DNA of 64,000 nucleotides from Apophysomyces variabilis (taxonomy: Eukaryota > Mucoromycota > Mucoromycetes > Mucorales > Mucoraceae): assembly GCA_002749535.1 (NCBI GenBank), contig MZZL01000376.1, forward strand, positions 496,001 to 560,000. Reading direction: 5' to 3'. The position numbers were made by a program, and so were the translations under genes. Each line of letters starts with the position of its first letter. Within the stretch, counting starts at the first letter, position 1. Shown piece after piece: positions 51,840-62,400 of the stretch. Below the pieces are notes generated by a model. It was not told where the DNA came from. It saw only the letters and a list, made by a program, of their open reading frames with translations, and searched no databases.

Positions 51840-54800
51840 CTAGATAGTAGTGAGAAGACCCAAACTGCTGCTGTTGTGTTGCAACACCATCTCAGGCCAA
51901 AAGAAATAATACGCAGATGGCCGATTCCCAGTTTTCTTTGTCAAACGACCAACGAAGCTCACAATGTCATAGCATTCAACAATCACCAGCTTGGATCTGG
52001 CTGACGGACTCATATAAATACAGTCGAAGTTTCTGTCCGCTTTTGCATCGTAAACATCCACTGCAGCCAGCATGCGCGCCTCGTTATTCTGACTATGCCG
52101 CATATAAAAAAGGACTTGACCAAAGAAGCACTTTGTCTCTAATCTTGCGGGACGCCGAGAGTTGGCATATCTAAAACAGTGAACAGTGTTGGTAGAAGAA
52201 CTCGTTTATATCTTACACGTCAACTGTAGTAGCAAGCCTGACAAAATATGCTGCACGATTGCCTTGCTTGTGCTGGAGCAGACTTCCGAAAACCTTGTGA
52301 TCATGCCAAAGGCTGCCGGCATATTCAAATGTCTCTTCTATTGCACCGGAAACCCCAATGCGAGAATAAAAGCATTGAAGGGCACGTCGGAGAGTTTGTG
52401 ACTTCACGGCTGCAATTTCTCTCATTGTTTCCAGAGAAGCAATTTGCAGCTTCCCTCGCAGCTCTGGCTCCATCAGCAGTTCCTCGTCTAATGCCTGATT
52501 TACGCCTGGCAAGGATTCTTCGCTATGATCCCCTTCAGGCTCTATCCTCAGATGCCTGGTCATAGCAAGCTTATTCATAATCGCAGCAGCATTCTGACCA
52601 GGAGCACTACCCGAGCTAATCAGGCGGCTATACAAACCAATGGTTCGTTCTAAGGATCGAGCACTGAAGTACCGAAGAGGTCCTAGCCTGCGAATAATAT
52701 CTGCCATGTGGGACAGATAGTGCTGTACTGGCGTAAAAACAGAGATATCGAGCACTTTATCAGCACCTTTGGTGAGGCGATCAAGGAAATGATGCCATAT
52801 ATTGATGTTGCTACAGAAGTACATCTATGTCAGTACAGATTAGCATTAAATAAGTTTACCTTTCAATATCTTGCAGGTCATCCTGACTAAGCTCGTAACT
52901 TAGTGCCAGCTGACAGGCACGGACCAAAGCAATCGTGGCATTTTTGGCTTCGACACTGCCTATCCTCGTGATGACAAGAGTAGGAACAACATAGAGCAAG
53001 AAATCGATCCAGTCGACTGCTCTAGGTCTTGCTGCTCCTACAAGTCTCCTCCATTTGCCCTGGAATGCAGTTGGGATGTCTTTGCGAGAGCCTTCCATCT
53101 CCTGCATTATGTCCATAAGGACATTGGCATCCAAGTCAAATGGCGAAGCTTTGCCATCCAGAGTATACTTACCTTGCAAAAGCAGGAAGAATTGGTGGCT
53201 GATTCCATGCCCTAAAAGGTGCATTTCATCAAGTCCCCAAAACTCTGGGCCCCGAAATGAGTTAAGGTAAGCAAACCGAGTTGGTTTGGTTAAACCGTCC
53301 TTGATAAATTTAGCTATTGTGAGAGACTTCTGCATTTAAGGACAAACCTCATTTCCGGTCCTGAAGCCATCAACAGTGCGCCACATACAGGGAACCAGAC
53401 AGGGAGGGAAATAGATGCCGCCAGTGCCGTCCTCTCTTCTTCTTCCTTTTATTTGACATATGCGACATCCATCATACGATTGATGCCCACTGTGGTTGGC
53501 AAGATACCTCACTGCAGGAATATCACCAGTGGCAAAAAGAAGATGCACCTTGCTGTGAATATCTACACCGTTGCTTTTCACCACCATTCCTGCTCTCTGG
53601 AGCACTTCCAGCTCAGCGAGTATGGGACTTAAAAAAGAGGCAAGATCTTCAGGCTGGTTAGGACCTGGAATGACACAAAGTTGTATCATTCTATTGTTCT
53701 CATATCTGTAACAAGTTTAAAAACGTTACGAATATTATGACGTTAAATAACAATACCTTATGGACGGGTCCAGGTTCAAGACAATGGCATGAACCATTGT
53801 CATGGTATATTTGCTGCCTTTGAAAGGCTGGAACCCATCTAGATACAGACCAATAGCTACATCATAATCGCTGGTGAATAACTCCCCTCGCAACTCGCTG
53901 TATGTCGATCCATCGAAAACATCTGCATACAAGTTTGGGTCTTGTCGGCGGTTGCAACGGTATGACATAAGCTGTCTCGTCTCCGGATCATGGAGCATAA
54001 AAGCAATTTGCTCCCCAAGCGGAAGTATTTGCATGGTTGAAACTGGCCGAGACGTGTCTTCACCACTTCCAGACTGCACATATCTAGCCTGGCCACAATG
54101 TTCGCAAACGGTGCATTTATCATCTGTGTCGAACAGTTTGCATCCATTTGCACAAATGTCATATTGCTTAGTCTTTACGGGGAAGGCTCCTGCCGCAGCC
54201 CTAGCAGACATGTAAGGAGATAGAAGATGCTCACGGTCTAGAGAGACGTTAATAAAAATTCGAGTCAAACTAGCGGTACAAACCAGGTCCTCCCAGTGAA
54301 ATAGCTTCGTTTGCTATACTGAGGATTTCTTCATAGGCGGCCCTCGACACACCATACTTGGTCATTGTCTGTAACAGTTTTACACTCAAGCGGGCGATCT
54401 CATTCCTGGGGGTGCTATGCTCGAATTTATACTCCAACAAGGGAGGCTCTTCATTGCCGGGCAGGTCATCAGTGGCTTCTGTACCTTTATGACGACGTAA
54501 ATACGATTGAGAATGTTACTGTCTGCAGAAACTAAAATACCTAGAGCGGTCCCAAGATCCAAATCCTCATAATTTTCCCATAATGGAGTACAGAAGTCTT
54601 CGGAAACAATGTCTGAGAGGGAAACCTCTTCACGAACAATATTCTCTGCTGCATCTAAGATGTCATCAAGAGGAGTGATACTGTCCACATCCATAGCGCT
54701 AGTTGATGGCTGTTGTTGATCTTGTATCTGACGTGGGTTCTGTCTAATACACAGATGCTGTTTACAAAAAGATTAAGAATAGTCTGCAACATACTGCAAG

Positions 54801-54976
54801 TTTTGAATGCTTCCTCCAGTTTGCGCATCCCTACGGTGATAGACATGGCTTTGCGTTATGCAGTCCTTAGCATGCTTGCCAAAGACTCTCGTATTAAAGA
54901 ATTCATGACACCAAGGACACTTCTGTGCCTTTGCTGAGGCATATCGGCGACGTTTGGAGGAATGGTTAGTATCCAT
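51840..54976 (-). CDS. tnp2-type CACTA transposase (TNPD-like)
   Basis: Multi-exon gene starting MDTNHSSKRRRYASAKAQK with a Cys/His zinc-finger (CPWCHEFFNTRVFGKHAKDC). Next come an acidic region, then KQYDICANGCKLFDTDDKCT with CEHCG, LPLGEQIAFMLHDPETRQL, DVAIGLYLDGFQPFKGSKYT and TMVHAIVLNLDPSIRY. Further on are MIQLCVIPGPNQPEDLASFL, HLLFATGDIPAVRYLANHSG, YDGCRICQ and EFWGLDEMHLLGHGISHQFF. The last exon ends at 51840 after CYDIVSFVGRLTKKTGNRPS. The order of Asp-containing blocks followed by SGH..CRIC is that of the tnp2 family in CACTA/En-Spm elements. About six introns. No internal stop needs to be assumed. Exon borders are approximate. Confidence 0.85.
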
Positions 54977-55202
54977 ATGGGCTTTTAAAAATTTTCAATC
55001 AAAGAAACAGAAAAGAACAAAGGGAATGAGGACTTTGTAATCACAAAATTTCATCAGTTTTTCAGGATCTTGTGCTACACATGGCGGAGATATTGACAAT
55101 CAGTTAATTTGTAATACCTAAGATACTCCTAATTTGGTCTGTTTATGACAAAACTTAGCTAACTTGAGGGCAACTTTATTGTCCATCTTCTTTCCGTCAA
55201 CA
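54977..55202. promoter_or_regulatory. Divergent promoter region inside the CACTA element
   Basis: 226 bp between the transposase start (54976, minus) and the second ORF start (55203, plus). No motif is recognised apart from AT-rich runs. Confidence 0.5.
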
Positions 55203-55927
55203 ATGTCTCAACGTCCTAACACTATCAACGCTATCCAAACTGCTCTAAACACCATCTCGATGCGTTTTGAGGCTTTGGAGAGAACCACCACTGAGGCGTT
55301 AGAGAATAACCACATTGAGCTTCTAAGGGAACAAGATCGCCAAAAAGATATCCTCAAGACGATCCTTGAGAACCAGCAGCAAATCCTTCGTGCTGTAGAA
55401 GCTATCAGCAGCCATCTCATTGTTAGAGATGAACCACGTGATGATCAATCAAATGGCCTTTTAGTTGTAGAGAGGACATATGAAAGGCCATCGCGTGTAG
55501 TGAACAACAAGGCTAGACCTATACGACTTTCGATGAGAGTTATAGAGGGTTGCATTCGTAGCGTATTCTTCCCAAACGATATTGAGAAGGCCAACAATGC
55601 CATAAGTGTGTTGCAACCTCTGCTACATGGGGCAGCAGTGTATCTCAAAGCCAAGCTGGAGCTGCAAGACTTCTCTATTGCTTGGAGCTCCATCCCATCC
55701 TCGAGTCAGTTGGATGCCGCAGTTGCCTTTGAAACAGAAGCAGCTATAAAGGGCGTACCTTTTAATAAATGTACCAACTCCTGGGCGGCGTTGTGGCTCT
55801 TGCAGTACAAGTGGGGTAACTATCATCAGTATTACAAGCGTTGTGCCAAGGTAAGTACCTGATAAATACATTTTGCCTTTAACCGATAATATAGGAAGTT
55901 CATGCAATTGAAAGCAGCATTGAGTAA
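55203..55927 (+). CDS. Second CACTA-encoded protein with N-terminal coiled coil, function unknown
   Basis: Two exons (55203-55850 and 55895-55927; 44-bp intron GTAAGT..ATATAG) give 226 residues from MSQRPNTINAIQTALNTISM; an in-frame Met at 55164 is an alternative. Residues about 5-75 form a heptad-like helix (FEALERTTTEALENNHIELL, KDILKTILENQQQILRAVEA). The rest is a compact, partly basic domain (MRVIEGCIRSVFFPNDIEKA, WAALWLLQYKWGNYHQYYK). No family is recognised. In plant En/Spm the second product (TNPA) binds subterminal repeats and helps transposition. This protein occupies the equivalent position, so a similar accessory role is a reasonable inference, but it is only positional. Confidence 0.7.
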
Positions 55928-56279
55928 TTACTATTATAGCCCTTATCAGTTTTTAGCTAAATGTATTTGTTAGTTCATCGGCCTTCCAGAACGACAATAA
56001 TGGACAAGGAGAAGAGCATCGACGATCACAACGCAGAAACCGCTATTAACTGTACTGTATAGAGAACGTAAAATAACGAGTAAATTCCATTAGCTTAACT
56101 ATTCAAGACATATTAAATGTCTACAAAAGTGTATTTAAGCTGACACAATAAAACAATTACACAGATAAACAGTATCAGACTTTTAATATACTGTTTGTTC
56201 AATTAGTGGTCCATATTGTTTTTCACGACTAACCTGCACTAATAGCTGTGGACATTAGATGCAAAATTGAAGCTCCTTT

Positions 56280-56535
56280 ATAAGTCAAGGATAATTCCTG
56301 TGTTTTAGGGTTCATAACGATGAGAGTGTAATTATAGGACCAATCCTTGAACTGTCCTTTAATCTTGTTCTGTAATTCAAGGTTTATTAATAGACCCATA
56401 CTGCTACAATAAAAGACTTGAATTACAGGATTTATCCTGTAATTGTTCTGTAATTATCCTTTATTAAGACAATAATCCTTGAATAAGCAAGCATATCCTT
56501 TAATTATCCTGTAATTAAAGTATTTCAAGGATTCT
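56280..56535. repeat. CACTA right subterminal repeat cluster
   Basis: Same motif family as at the left end: TCAAGGATAATT near 56285, CAATCCTTGAAC at 56341, AATCCTTGAATAAG near 56474 and TTTCAAGGATTC next to the terminal repeat. AATTACAGGAT/ATCCTGTAATT variants are interleaved. Confidence 0.75.
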
Positions 56536-56548
56536 TTTTCCCGTAGTG
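56536..56548 (-). repeat. CACTA right terminal inverted repeat
   Basis: TTTTCCCGTAGTG, the exact reverse complement of 51487-51499. Confidence 0.93.
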
Positions 56549-57680
56549 TTATCTATGTGCTGTTTAGAACAAAGACAAGTTTAATGCAGAAACTTGGGTT
56601 GGGTTCACGCCAGCCTATATCATACTTTCTTTCTCTAACCTTGGTTAACCCGGTTGCTGGGATAATAATTGAAGCAGAGTGTCTAAGATAAAATATTGAA
56701 TCTAACTATGAATGAATGCAGCCATCAGAAATCTTAGTACAGCATTTTCGGGGAAAGGGCAAAGAGACTATTCCAGGCAAATTTATCTATAGGAGAGAGC
56801 ACTCACGGTTGAAAACAAACTGAAACAGCATAAAGAAATATAGTACGTTGACCCGCATAACAATTGATGTTTTTCACATGGCATATCAGTTTGCATTGAT
56901 TATTTTAGATAGTTTAATAACGTGAAAAGAAACTAGAGAGAACGTTCTATGGGTTGTAACACGTTTATCGCGAATCCCAAGCCATTGAACTGAAAATTGA
57001 ATTTCCATAATTGCTACTGATAGATACTTTTTGCCTTAGGCTTAATTAAGAAAGAAAGCCAACCAATACAGATGCTGTAGGACACTATTCGTAAGGATTG
57101 GATGGCTATCCGTTGCATAGAGGTGTTACTGCATATCTTTGATCTGACGGGAGCCGAATCTGGCAGCTGGGGTTGTTTCAGGCAGAAAGACGCGTCTAAT
57201 TTCTCGCGTCGCGGTGGGCTTGTTTTACCTCCCACCTATCGACACAGTACTGATCGCGAATTCGTGGCCATGGAAAATACCCTCGCCTTTGATACACAGG
57301 GGTTCACGCGTCTTTTTGACGATCCATAGCGGCTTAACATACGGCATTGCTTCTTCTCAATCCTATGGCGAGCTTTGTTTCTTTCTTTCCTTTTACCTTA
57401 TTTACGTGCAGTCCTTAAGCTTAAAGGAAGTAAACAATATCAGGTAGCCATACCGATAAAAGGAATGGCAATTGTGTATCAGTCTTCTAGTGTTGCAAAG
57501 TATAGCTGACCAAACCTGCTCTGTCAGATGTGGTTGAGCATGACCAAATATCAATATTCTGTTTTCTTTAATTATTTCCCAGCACTATCTAACAGTAGCA
57601 TTCAAATTGCAGCGTTGGCCAGCCAATTAGATTGCGCTAATTTCCAGAACAAAAAATGATTCAATGCAGCAGCTGCTCTT
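56549..57680. other. Intergenic between the CACTA element and BDP1
   Basis: No gag, LTR or other retroelement continuation could be recognised here, and no host gene. Open frames at 57014-57447 lack domains. The promoter and possibly a first exon of BDP1 lie at the right end. Confidence 0.4.
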
Positions 57681-58684
57681 TTGTGCCGAAATAATGTCGA
57701 TTCTTGGTTTTGGTATGCATCTCTATTACTGTGCCATATTTTTAAAAGTATTAGCGTAGACAAAAGGAAACCTGGGCGATTCGTGCCCAAAATTAGGCCT
57801 TCTGCAAAGCGTGTAAGACAGGGAGATCCGGCCGAAGCAGCCAACCAAAGAAAGAAAACGCATCCTCTGCCGGATCGCGAACCTGATCTCGTCGCTACGC
57901 CTATTTATTCAGAAGCTTCTAATGTTGATGTTGAGGAAGTCACCGATGTGCCCAAGATCGAGACAGCAGGGACCTTTTCGCCAGCAATGACTCCTGTGGT
58001 GGATAAAACAAAGGTGACGAAGTTGATGCAAGCATTTGAAGACAGAGAGCACAAAAAGAGGGAATCGCTTCCAAAAGGAAATGAAATGAGCAAGGAGGAT
58101 TTGATGTACATGGTGATGCAACGGAAGAATGAATTGAGAGAGTACGAGAAAGAAAAGAGGAAAGACGAAGACGACGCTGGACAACGATGGAACAGAGAGC
58201 AAGAAGCAACAGATCCACATTTTGTGGAAGGGTAATAATGAACTTACTGAAAGCAAAAGAGGGCAATAATAAATGACTAACAAAGGAGTGTAGTCCTGCG
58301 CCGCAAGTTCGTCTTGTTGATGGCCGAATCGAACTTGACCCAGAGTCATTGCTTGTCAGCCGGGAAAATTGGCCCAGTTCTTTGCAGGGGACCGAATCCA
58401 CAGATGCTACCAAACCGGTAGCTTCACAGAAAAGAAAGGCAACGAGCCGCGCATGGACCAATGCTGAAACAGAATTGTTCTACGATGTAAGAGTTTGCAT
58501 CGAATTATAGCAGAAACTGATTGAATGGCCTAACTAGGCTCTGGCAAAGCATGGGCTTCAGTTTGAGAAAATCGCGGAAGAGCTTCCTGATCGAGATGCC
58601 CATCAAGTAAAGCTGAAATACAAGCGAGAAGACAGGACCGTGCCATGGAAGATTACAGAGTACCTAGCAAAGCGAAGAGAATAA
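57681..58684 (+). CDS. BDP1: TFIIIB subunit B'' (Bdp1-like), short form
   Basis: RNA polymerase III initiation factor subunit. Three exons (57681-58231, 58294-58486, 58538-58684) close in frame at 296 residues. KRKPGRFVPKIRPSAKRVRQ is a Bdp1-type N-terminal motif. SKEDLMYMVMQRKNELREYE is a helix before the core, APQVRLVDGRIELDPESLLV is the conserved segment preceding the SANT domain, and the SANT domain spans WTNAETELFYDALAKHGLQF to HQVKLKYKRED. It stops about 15 residues after the SANT helix, so the long C-terminal region of animal Bdp1 is absent. The given start (MCRNNVDSWF) is doubtful, because the first 25 residues are hydrophobic and unlike the family; a short upstream exon (for instance MSI at about 57697) is likely. 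Confidence 0.85.
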
Positions 58685-59403
58685 GCAAAAATCAATGATC
58701 CCTATTACTGCCTGCCAGCGGTCCAATCAGCTAAAAGGCAACATTCACTTATCAATGGGTTCTGCAAACGATAACTGACTGAGATCATCGTTAAAACGGA
58801 CATTTGTCCATAGCTGACAGCAAGCCAAACCTACCAGACAGTCTACAAGGATTTAGTTGACGAAGTATTTGTTTGTTTACTTACCAGCCACTATAAGAGT
58901 CGTGTTACTCAATGAAATGCAAAGACTTCAGGCTTGCACTCTCTAAACCATTGGATTACAGAGAACGACCCAAGGACAGTAGAGGCGCCAGCAATCTTTT
59001 CAGCGATGGAGTTACCGGATACAAATATGATCAATGCTGACTACCGTCTACCAGAAAAACGTTGTCTACGATACTTTTTCTAATTTCCAAGCATTTTGAC
59101 AATCAGAAATAAACAAGCTGAATAACATCTACGAAGAGATATTCAGCGAACATGAAATCTATATCAAAACAGCGATTCACCTTTACTAGATCGCCAATTA
59201 TCAACGAAACTAAAACCATACGAGGGTTTTAGTCCTCTTTCCCCTTTCTCTGGATATTATGAATCCGCTTCTTTGGATTAACATTAACGCATGTAGACAT
59301 TTGATTAATACAAGCAATGCCATTTATCAATCTCATTGATTAGAGACATGTCATGATTACAGTCAATTAACGCAATATATTTTATACGTATCAAAATAGA
59401 GTA
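58685..59403. other. Convergent intergenic region between BDP1 and UTP20
   Basis: 3' ends of both genes. No gene or repeat is recognised in 719 bp. Confidence 0.45.
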
Positions 59404-62400
59404 TTATACACGAAGCTTTTTGTTCTTTTTCTTTGGCTTCTCCTCATCAGCCGCTCTACGTTTAGGGTTCATGCGCTAGGGGAGCAGAAAAAAGTTGAGT
59501 TAATATCTCGTTCATCCTTTGCGCATGACAATGTAATGGATTACCTCAATCGCGCGCTTCGCCTTTCGTTCTTGTTTAGCATCATTTACTTTCTGACGCA
59601 CACTCTGATAGGCAGCAAAGTACGCGGTGGAACCGGCTCTCTTTTGCAGCAAGCTTAAAAGTTCATTACCCAGACGCTTCAAATCCTCTGTAAAAAAGAT
59701 TATGTTTAACACTTTTTGCCTTTTTTTTTCTCTCTCAACAAAACGTACCAAAACCATCTGCTGTTGTCTGTTTATCTTCGACAGTACGATAAACGGGTGC
59801 AATCACGGGTACCAGATACGGAGGAAGCTCTTCGCCTGGGATCATGTTACACATCGCAGCAAACCATCGGAAGGCAGCTGAGCGTAATACAATTCCTGCA
59901 GATTTTTGTGATACGTCGTGGCTGATGGCTGCACCTCTCGTGGTAAAGGAGACTCTTCTGAAAAGCCAGTGAAGCGATGCTTTGCCAACTGTCTTTTCCT
60001 CATCGGCATCTTCGTGGGCTTGTGTAGTTTCATCCAGGTCTTCTTCCTCGCTCATGAAATAGAAACATTTACCAATAAAGAAGAGATTTTTCACGATCTG
60101 CGTCGCTAGATCTTCAGATAAATGCTTGCTCTTGAGTTGCTCAACAAACTTGGTCGCCAGCGACCTTAATTTGCTTCGCACCAAATATTCACTCTGTTCA
60201 CCGTCAGGCGTAGATCGGGTCTGTGCATCTATACTTGCAAAGTAGACACCGTACAGTCTAGCAGCGGAAGATCGAATCCATGTGTGGGGATGTAATAATA
60301 ATCCCTCCAATCGATGCCATAACTTGGTGGAATCGGATGTATAGACAAGCTTAGGGAATACTTTGGCTACTTTGCTGAACGTATTCAAGCAATAATAAGC
60401 AACTTCCCATTCAATGTCAATTTCCATGTCCTCCTCTTGCTCATTTTCCCGGTCGATCTGCAAAATGTTCGTAAGTCGTTCCACAAGCATGGGTGCTTGC
60501 TTGAAACGAGTGCCGAAGGAGTCTACAACCAATCCGTAAACTTGACATGCGGCACGTTGCAAATTTTGTTTCTTAGATTGATCAAGCCACGTGTCAAGTG
60601 CCTTATAAATTGTATCCATGTTGTCCTCCAAGCGTTCCATAAGATTCTTAATCAATTCTGCAGCCATCTCGCGACACTTGGCTGACTCGTCATTCACCAA
60701 ACGCATGACCAGAGCCAAGAAGATACCATCTGAAAATTTTTCAAGAATCTCATCGCCGAACTTGTTGATAATTTGATGCAGCAGTTCCATAATCGATTCT
60801 CGACCACTTTCATACATATACTCAAGATTCTTGATGATAAAGGCCATCTGCTTCTTGAGACGATCATGACCTTGAGGATAATCCATCAAAAACAAGAAAA
60901 ATACAGATCTCGCCTGTTCTCGGATTTCCTTCGTTTGGTTGGTTATCATGATTTGGGCGACAGTGTCCATCAAATCGTACATTTCAGGTGCAACAAACTT
61001 TCGGGACACAATGGCACGGATAAGTGAAAAAACGGTGCTCTGTCGATCTGGCTCTTCCATATCCGGTCGGATAAGATTGATGAGATAAGTCAACTGATGT
61101 TCAGTCAAAGACGATTGTTTCGTATCCCGAATGCAAACAGTAAGCAGTTTGAAGCATGATTGCACCAAAGGCGAATTAGTGTTACCCGTCGATTTGATGA
61201 GAGAGAAAGTGCGCTTAATAACTACTGGTACGGCTTGAGGTACAGTCGGCAATGGCATTCTGCAGAGACTGGCCATAATCTTTGCTGCAAGAGCAACATT
61301 GGCCATATGGTTCGAATATAGGGCGTTTCCGACAACGTCCACAAACGGGTCGAGCTTGATGACTGATTCTGGGTCCTGAATATCGAGCTTATTTCGCTTG
61401 ATTGCAGTAAAGAACAGACTGAGACCAAAGTACACAAAGCGATGAGCGTTGGTACGGTAATGGTCCACAGGCTCGTCCACCATTCGTTTCATTTGTACTT
61501 CAAAGTTTTTCTCTCGCTGTGTCTTGTTCACAATTACCTTCTGCGCGGGCTTGTAAGTATCTACATTTTCCGATATTAAGCCATGCGCAAAGTCCAAAAG
61601 TTCTTGCGAATCAAACTCGGGATTGCGCACCAGACCGGCTGAAACACGACGAAGGATATCGTCAACCTTCTTCAGCACCTTCAGGCTCTCAGTCTTGGAC
61701 ATAATCTCCTTCAATGGCAACAAAAGCAAGCCAACGTTCTTGAAGTGCACAATGGTGCCAAGTGATTCAAACGACTGAGGGCTTCGTCTGCTCTTTGCTT
61801 CTTTGGTCTTTGCGGCTAACTCATCAACATCTTTCTCTTGGCCTGTAATTCCAAAGATATCATTGACCAAAACTTGCACAATGACTTCAACGCTTTCATC
61901 AAGGTCGCCAACTTTCAGTCGTGGCAACATATCGTCCAGCAGTGCATTGACAGTGAATCCCAGAACGTGCAATTCGTAACCCTTGGTAAGAGAAGTTCGT
62001 AGCTCTTTCACAATGAAGGAGAAGTATGACGGTCCAAGGTAGGCATTGATTTTAAGCAACGTATCGCGAGTAACATCTCGGACATCCTGAGCTCGACTGC
62101 GAATGATCTGACACAGACTGATAAGCAGACCGGGTAAATTGAGGCGCATCGACTTCTCGGGGAGTGATCGAAGCAGCTTGGCGATACCAAGAGCAATAGG
62201 AACACGGGAAAGGACAGATTGTCTCGTCTTGTTATTGTTAAGGTACTTGTTGAGCTCTGGTAATAATTTCGAAATCAAGATATCGTGGATCTTTTCAGGT
62301 TGACTCTTTGCTGGACCTTTCTCCAACTCTTCTTCTTCCTCCTCTTCCTCATTTTCTTCTTCTTTAGCCTCCTGTTTATTTTCCTGCTCTGCTTTTGCCT

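Larger units (their letters stand above)
51487..56548. mobile_element. CACTA (En/Spm-like) DNA transposon, 5062 bp, structurally complete
   Basis: Bounded by perfect 13-bp terminal inverted repeats starting CACTA (CACTACGGGAAAA at 51487-51499 and its reverse complement at 56536-56548). Clusters of short subterminal repeats lie at both ends, and two divergent genes lie inside: a tnp2-type transposase and a second small protein. Flanking bases are TTT on the left and TTA on the right, compatible with a 2-bp TT or an imperfect 3-bp duplication. The insertion point is inside a gag ORF. Nothing in the coding parts shows a disabling change, so the copy may be young. Confidence 0.9.
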
